DNA of 20,337 bases from a virus. Location of the stretch: positions 1-20,337 of IMG/VR virus record IMGVR_UViG_3300020183_000570, one strand, 5' to 3'. Each line of letters opens with the position of its first letter. Position 1 is the first letter of the stretch. The notes below the pieces were generated by a model. It searched no databases. It had not been told where the DNA came from and saw nothing but the letters and a program-made list of their open reading frames with translations. The position numbers and the translations under genes were made by a program. Below, piece by piece: positions 1-9,000 of the stretch.

Positions 1-2
1 GT

Positions 3-3000
3 GGAGATATAATTTCTTTAACTTCTTCATCCGATGTTTTTTCAAACAAGATAAAAAATTATTTTGTTAAAAAAATAGACGGTGATGTCATAAGATTATC
101 TATTAGTAACTCTAATATTGCAAAAAATGTTTTTGAAACTTTTTCAAACTATCTGGAAGAAAGCGTAACAGTAACTTTAACTCCACTTGATAATAAAAAT
201 AAAATTTTAGAAACACAAAAACTAGTAAGAAAAATTTCAACTCCTGTAGAATCAAAGATTAAAAAAGCAGAAACTTTACCAGAAACAAAAGTTGGAATTT
301 TAATAAATGGAGTTGAACTATTAAATTATAAAGCAAAGGAAGTTGTTTATTATGGACCAATAGAATCAATAGATGTATTAAGTGGTGGAGAAAATTATGA
401 TGTAATAAATCCTCCTATTGTAGAAATTACAGATTCCACTGGCATTGGTGCAACAGGAACTTGCGCTGTTAAAGGATCATTGCAAGATATTGAAATAATA
501 GAAAGTGGATTTGATTATCTAGAAGTTCCTAATATCATAATCACTGGAAGAAATGGAACCGGTGCTAAAGCTGAGGCAAAATTATCTTCAATTTATCATG
601 ATGTTTATTTCAATTCTTTAGGAGTATCAACTTCTTCTGGTGGATTTATTAGCACCACAGCAAATATTATAGGATTTAATACTGAGCACAAATTTAATAA
701 TGGAGAATCTGTAATATACAATTCTTTTGATGGAATAAAAATAGGAATTGGATCTACATCTGGAGATCTATCAACAAAAAGTTATCTTCAAGATAATTCA
801 ATTTACTTTGTGTCTATTTTAAATGATAGTCAAATTAAATTACATAATAATGCAGATGATGCTATAAAAAATATCAATGAAATTAATATAACTGGATTTG
901 GTGAAGGAAACCAGAGATTTAGATCAACACAAAGAAAAAATATTCTTTCATCTGTAAAAATTATTTCTGCGGGTGAGAATTATGAGAATAAAAAAAGAGT
1001 AGTCAGTTCTTTAGGAATTAGCACTGCAAATAGTGCAATCATAATAAAAAATCATGATTATAAAAATGGAGAACTTGTAACTTATTCTACAACTGGGACT
1101 GCAATATCTGGACTTGATACCTCCCAAAATTATTATGTGACAGTTATTGATGAAGATACTTTTAGATTATCTTTAGCTGGAGTTGGAACAACACTGTCAA
1201 AAGAAAATTATTTAACTAATCAATATGCGCAGTTAAAATCAAAAGGATCAGGAAATCATATTTTCAATTATCCACCAATCAATGTTTCATTGAGTGGAAG
1301 AATTGGCATATCTAGAACTGACTCTACAAAGTTTAATGCAGTAATTAATCCAAAATTTAGAGGAAGTTTGACATCAATTCAAATTACTTCAAATGGAACT
1401 GGATATGGAAGTACAGACATTATAAATTTTGATCAGCAACCATCAATTAATCTAAACACCGGAAAAAATGCAGTTGTAAAACCAGTTATAGTTGGGGATA
1501 AAATTGATAGTGTAGTCATTTTAAATCAGGGTCAAGATTATAATTCAACACCTACACTTACTTTTAGAGGAAGTGGATCTTATGCAAAGCTAACACCAAT
1601 TATTCAAAATGGGAAATTAGTATCAGTAAAAGTTGTAAATGGTGGAATTGGGTTTAGTACAAATCGTAGTGAAATCATTGTGGAGTCCAGTGGAAAGGGA
1701 TCAAAACTAAGAGCTAATATTAAAAAATGGACAGTCAATAATGTTGAAAAATATAAAAAAGTTTTTGCTGAAAATAATGATGATGGATTATTAATTTCTG
1801 GATATAATAATGATTTACAATATGTAAATTTATTTGCACCTAGAAATTTAAGAAAAATTGTTCCATCTAAGAATATAAATGGTTCAAATAATTATTTGCA
1901 AAATGATTTAGTATTTACTTCTAATGAAATTCTTTCAACAAACCATTCACCAATTCTTGGATGGTCTTATGACGGACATCCAATATATGGTCCATATGGA
2001 TATTCAAATATAACCGGTGGAGCAATAAAAGCTCTTAAACCTGGATATGAATTACTTCCATCTTTAGATAGACCACCTGGATTTAACCCTGGATTTTTTA
2101 TTGAAGATTATATCTTTACTAATAGTGGAGATTTGGATGAAAGTAATGGAAGATTTTGTAAAACACCAGATTTTCCCAATGGTGTTTATGCATACTTCTG
2201 TACAATCAATGACGAATTAAATGGATATGACACTGCATATGGAAACTACAGAAGACCCAAGTTTCCATATGCAATAGGAAGTGTTTATCATTCAGTTCCA
2301 GAACAATTTAATTACTTAAGATCATCAAATCAAAATGATGTTAATTTGAATGATGATAATTATATTAGAAATACCTATCCATATAAATTAAACTTCCCAG
2401 AAAGTGATTATGAAGGTTTTATTGAACCTTATAAAAAGGTAAATCAAATTGGAGTAATTAATAGTGCTTCTTCTGGATTCATATCTAAGGTAGGAATTGT
2501 AAGTGCTGGATATGATTACAAAGTTGGAGACAAAATTATTTTCAATAATGAAGGAACTCAAGGAAGAGGATGTTCCGCAAAAATCAGTGAAATTTTTGAA
2601 ACTAGAAATGTATCATTACAATCTGCAGTAACAACAGTTAATAATATTACATTAAACATACTTACACCAATTGGTTTAGTAGAAGGAATTTCCACTATCC
2701 CTCATGGATTAAAAAATCTTGATGTAGTTAACATTTCTGGAGTTTCCAGTGATAGTTTTTCAAATTTAAGTGGTTTTTATACAATTGATGTTCCAGATAA
2801 TAAATTTGTTTTATCTGCTGGAATTGGAACAACTGGATCAACTGGAATTACCACTCATCTAACATTTTCAAATTCTGTTAATGAAGATTTGATAAAACAA
2901 AATGATGTTTTAAAAATTACATCCAGTGGTGTCGGAACAGAAAAATTATTGGTTATTGGAGTTGATCCAGTATTCAATAGAGTTAGGGTGAAAAGAGAAC

Positions 3001-6000
3001 ACGATGGTACATCAGGATATGCTTATACTGCGTTCACTCTTGTTGAAGAAGATCCAAGAAGATTTAGATATAATAGTGGATTTTCAACAAGCGCAGTAAC
3101 ACAACTCCGCAGAAAAATCTTTTTTGATCCATCCGCTTCTGTTTCTATTGGAACTGTTGGTTCTGGATCTACTATTTTTTACTTTGTAGGATCTTCTTTA
3201 CAATCTAAGTTTATAGATCTTCAATCAATTTATTTGCCAAAACATAATCTAAATAACGGTCAAAAATTAATTTATTCTAATGAAGGTAGAACATCATTAT
3301 CTGTTTCAACGGATAGAACAATCACATATGCTCTACCAAATAGAAGTGAAGTTTATATTGCTAAAATAAATGAAGATTTGATAGGAATATCCACTAGTTT
3401 GATTGGAATAGGATCAACTGGTGGATTTACTGGAATTGGAACAAATGCATTTTTACTTTATTTTACTTCTTTAGGTACTGGAACTTTCCATAGTTTTGAA
3501 ACCCAAGAAAACCAATTGACTGCAAAAGTTGAAAAAAACATTGCAACTATTACTACAAAACAAAATCATAATTTAAATAAGGGGGATATAATTCGTGTCG
3601 AGGTTAATCCAGGAATAAGCACGACAATTGCAGTTAAATATAATTCTACAAATAGAAGAGTTGTTCTTAATCCTCGTACTTTTACATCTAGTGGAATTAA
3701 TACATCTTTAAGTGTAATTAGCATTAATGACCATAATTACATTACAGGTGATAAAGTAATTTACGTATCTTCTAATCCAGCAACAGGTTTAATATCAAAC
3801 AATATTTACTATATTGTTAAGGTTGATAAAGATACATTTAAATTAACAGAATCTTTTTACCAATCTAATTCTTCAAGTCCTAAATTTGTAAGCATTATGA
3901 GCACAGGTGGGGCATCCCATGAGTTATCCCAAGTTAACCCACCACTTACTATTACAAAAGGATATACATTGAATTTTGATCTATCGGATCCTAGTTTAGC
4001 AGATTTAGATGGTGGAAGTTTATCACAATCTTTTGAATTTGATTTATATCATAGTTTATCTTTCGCAGATAAATTCGTAACCTCATTACAATCGGATATT
4101 TTTGAAGTTACAAAAACAGGTGTTGTTGGGGTAACTAATGATGCAAAACTTTCATTGAAAATTTTAGATACAATTCCAAATAAACTTTACTATAAACTCA
4201 CTCCATTAATTGGTAAGTCATATCTATCAAAAGAAAAGTCCGAAATAATAATCGATAAAGATGTATTAGATTTTAATTCTATAACTTTTATAGAAAGTAA
4301 GTATAATCAAACTTATACAATTTCGGGTATAGGTAGTACGACAATTAATTTTAACACGAATTCTTTCCCAGAATTTAGTAATTATAATCAATTTAATTCT
4401 AAAATAAAATACATTACGAAAGAACCACATGCTACTGGTTCAATAAACAAAATAGACGTTATTTTTGGAGGAAAAGGATACGCATCACTTCCTGGAGTAA
4501 GTTCAGTTTCATCTCTAAATGGATCTGGTGCTATTTTATTACCTCAAAGTGATAGTATTGGATACATTCAAAAATCTACAATACAATCTCCTGGATTTGA
4601 ATATCTATCAGATAAAACTCTGAAACCAATAGCTCAACTTCCACAAAGATTATATGTTGAACAATTGTATAGTATAGATTCTGTTGGATTGACCTCAGGT
4701 GGAAAATTTTACTCCTCTCCACCAAACTTTGTTGTTATTGATTCAATTAATGGAGATATAAAGTCAGAGGTATTACTTGAAGGAGAATTATCTGGAAATG
4801 TGATATCAAATGTAAAGATTTTAAAGAACACAAAAACACTTTATGGAAATGCAAAAATAATTGCAATCAATAATACTAATGGAATTGGATTAACTAACAT
4901 TAGTTACAATCCATCTACAAAAAATGTGACAATTAATTTGGCATCAGGATTTAGTACATCTAGATCTTTTCCTTTTAAAATTGGGAGTAAAATTTTTATT
5001 GAGGGAATAGGAATCACTTCAACTGGAAATGGATACAATTCATCTGATTATGATTATAATCTTTTTACCTTAACAGGAGTAACAAGTGCTATTGGTGGAT
5101 CAACAGGAACTCTAACTTTTAAATTTGATGAAAATCCAGGAGAGTTTTCTAGATTATTATCTTTACAAAATGGAACAAATTCTTATGGTAGAGTTGTCCC
5201 AGAGAGTTATTTACCATCCTTTAATCCCAAAATTTCTGTGGGTGAATTTAAATATAATAAGGGTGAAAATGTATTTGTTAATAATGAAAAAGTTGGAGTT
5301 ATAGAAAAATGGGATTCTATATTTAAACTCCTTAAAATTAGAAATTATTCAAGAAAAATTAATCCTGGAGAAATATTAAGAGGTGGAGCAACTGATAATA
5401 GATCTATTGTAATTCAACCATATGATTCTTATGCAGATTTGCAAGTTAATGCATTTAATGAAACAGTAAAAGATTACACTGGAGACATTGGAAAACTAAA
5501 CACATTTTTACAAGTGCTACAAGATGGTGATTACTATCAAAATTTTTCATATTCTATTAAATCTAGAGTTCCAATTGAAAAATGGAACGAAAAAGTAAAC
5601 TCTTTGACACATACTGCTGGATTTAAGAAATTTTCAGATTTACAAGTAGAGTCAGAAAATACAACTTCAACAATTACTGTTTTATCATCTGATGCTGAAG
5701 TTTTAGTTGATATTATAGAAAATAAAGATTTTGATTGTTATGAAGATTATGCAATTTCTAGAGAATTGACAAAAACATTTGGTAATTCTCTAACGTCATC
5801 CCAAATTTATTTTGATTCGTTAAGATTATTAGATTACACCGAATTCGTGACAAATAGAGTTTTGGAAATTGATGATATTAGTGTGGATTTTGATGATACT
5901 CCGAGCATATTCAATTATGCTGTTGTAGGAACTTTTGATGTTACCAAGTATAACGCAGCACAGTTTTATATTCTCATAAAAGATTCAAGATATTTTGGTG

Positions 6001-9000
6001 AAAAGGAAATAATCATTGTTAATGTTATTTACGATGGAGCAAATGGATATTTAACTGCTTATGGCAGAAATGAAACTGTTTTAGACTTGGGTTCTTTTGG
6101 ATTTAGAAGGTCGGGAAATAATGGAGAGGTTCTCTTCTACCCATCCAAATATGAATATAATAGCTATAATATGGCAAATATCAGTATTTCTCTTTCTTCT
6201 CCGGGAATTAGTGGAATTGGTTCAACTTCTCTTGGAAATGTAGTGAGTTTTGCCAGCACTGCTGTTGCCATAAGTTCTTCACCATCTCCAACAGAAAATA
6301 CAATAATATCAATTCCAACCACTAACTTTTCTTCTGCAAAAGTTCTTTTATCAGCATCTTCTAATGATACTGATATACAATTTGTTGAAGTAAATCTTAC
6401 AAATGTAGGATCAAATGTTCATTATCAAATTTTCGGAGATGTTGATTCTGGAGATTTTACTCCTGCATTTGGTTCTGGAATTGTTGGACAAGTTGGAGTA
6501 ACAACTTCTGTAGATAAGATGTTAGTTACTTTTACTCCAAATCCCGACTTAACAGTTAATGTTAGGGGAATGAGCATTTCAATCGGCAACACATCTTCTG
6601 TTGGAGTTGGAACAACTATTCTGTACAAAGGTGAGTTATCATCTCATTATGTTTCCATTGCATCAACTTCAACACCAATTGAAACAAATGTTGCTGGGTT
6701 CTCTACTGCTTTACCAGATCCTCATGATGGTGCATTATATTACGTTCAGGTTCATGATACAACTAACAATCAGATACAATTTTCTGAAATTGTATTAACA
6801 GTTGATTCTGAATTTAATCCATCTGTATCTGAATATGTTTCAATTTATTCAAACGGTTCACTAGGACAAATTGGAGCTGCAAAAACAACAAATAATTGCA
6901 ATTTAACTTTTACCCCAAATCAAAATATTGATACTCAAGTAAGAGTTCTCCAAAAAACATTGCAAGTAACACCAAAACAAAATCCCGTTGAAATTGATTT
7001 GGAAAGTTCTTTAATTTCTTCAGATGTAATTCCTTTAGGTTTTGAAGGAACTCAGATTTCATTGAAGAGAGATTTTAATTTAAAACATAGAGAATCTCCA
7101 ATATTTAAAAAAGTTGTAAATGGATCTTCATCTGAAGTAGTAGATATAGTTAATGATACTATTAGTGTTCCAAATCACTTCTTTGTTACTGGAGAAAAAA
7201 TAGATTATTCAACAACTGGAACAAAAATTGGAATTGCTACAACCACAATTGCAGGCATAGGAACAACTGATTTATTACCATCTTCTTTATATGCAGTTAA
7301 AATTAATGAAAATATTTTAAAATTTGCAGACACACCAGAAAAAGCACTCAAACTTATTCCAGAAACTTTAAATATTCAAAATGTTGGTGTAGGAAATTCT
7401 CATACATTTGCTTCTAATCACAAATCCAATAGCAAATCTATTATATGCATTGATAATATCATACAAAATCCTGTTGTATCGACAGCAAAAACTTCTTTTG
7501 TTACTCAAGACACGGATGAAGTATCTACAACTTCTATAGTTTACTTTGATAATATAGATGGATTTTATGCCAAAGATTTGATTAAAATTAATAATGAATT
7601 TTTATTGATAACAGATGTGGGGATTGGGGGAACTAATCGAGTCGCTTGTAGAAGAGAACAATTAGGAACAACATCACAAATACATTCAACAGGGTCTATT
7701 ATTACAAAACATGATGGCAATTATAATATTGTTGATGACATAATTTATTTTGTGGAAGCACCTCATGGTGGAGAAGAAAGTGAAAGATATTCCTCTTTCC
7801 AAGGAAGGATATTCTTGAGATCTGAACCAGTTGGTTCTTCCAACACAGCATACCATCAAAATGCTATTTTTGATGATATCACAGATCAATTTGATGGAAA
7901 AAGAAATAAATTTAGTTTAAAATCAAATGGAATTCCTGTAACTGGAATAGTTTCTTCAAGTTCAGTTTCTGCAGGCATATTATTAATCAATAATATATTC
8001 CAAAAACCAAAATATCCAGCAACAGGAATAGCTCAAACTTACACATATGAAGTCATACAAAATTCTGGAATTTCCAGTGTTGTCTTTAGTGGAAATCCAG
8101 TTGGATTAACAACCACAGGCATAACTGGTCCAATGAAGTTTGATGTCAATAGTTCGGGTCTTCCTAGAGGTGGGATTATCGTTTCTGTTGGATCAACTCA
8201 GGGATATGGATTCCAACCACTAGTTTCTGCTGGGGGATCAGCAATAGTTTCTATTGCAGGAACAATTCAATCTGTTTCAATTGGCAATAGTGGATCTGGA
8301 TATAGACCTGGTATTCAGACATCAATTGTAGTTTCCGTGGCTACATCTAGTGGAAGATTGCCTATAGGCACGGCATCTGCCGCAAATGGGAATATAGTTT
8401 CTATAGCAATAACTCACGTTGGATCTGGATACACAACAACTAATCCACCATCAATTATTATTGATGCACCATTAAACTATGAAAATATTCCTTTAGTTTA
8501 TAATTCTTCAAATTCTGGAGTAGGAACAGAAGCGACTATTGATATTGTTGTTGGATATGGAAACAGTGTAATCGATTTTAATATATCAAACAGTGGTTAT
8601 GGATATTCTGTGGGAAATGTTTTAACTTTTGCAGTTGGAGGATCTATTGGTATTCCAACTTTAACCTCACTTTCTTATAGTCCATTCAAATTAACAGTTC
8701 AAGAAATATTCGGTGATAAATTTAATGCTTGGTATCCTGGTCAATTTGTTGTTCTTGACAATTTTAATTCACAATTTGATGGAAATAAAAAGATTTTTAC
8801 ATTAAAAGAAAATGGTGTCATTTCAAATTTTGTTTCCAAAAAAGGATCACCAATTGATTTAAAACAAAATCTCATAGTTTTTATCAATGATGTTTTACAA
8901 ATTCCTGACAATTCTTATGTGTTTAATGGTGGATCCCAAATTCAATTTTTAGAAGCACCTAAATCTGAGGATAGTGTTAAAGTTTTATTCTTCAAAGGAT

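Noticed and set aside
480-482. TTG at 480 as the start of the giant gene
   Set aside because: The frame is open back to the left edge and the upstream 159 codons read as family-like protein with a complete Gly/Tyr repeat, so the gene is simply cut by the window edge.
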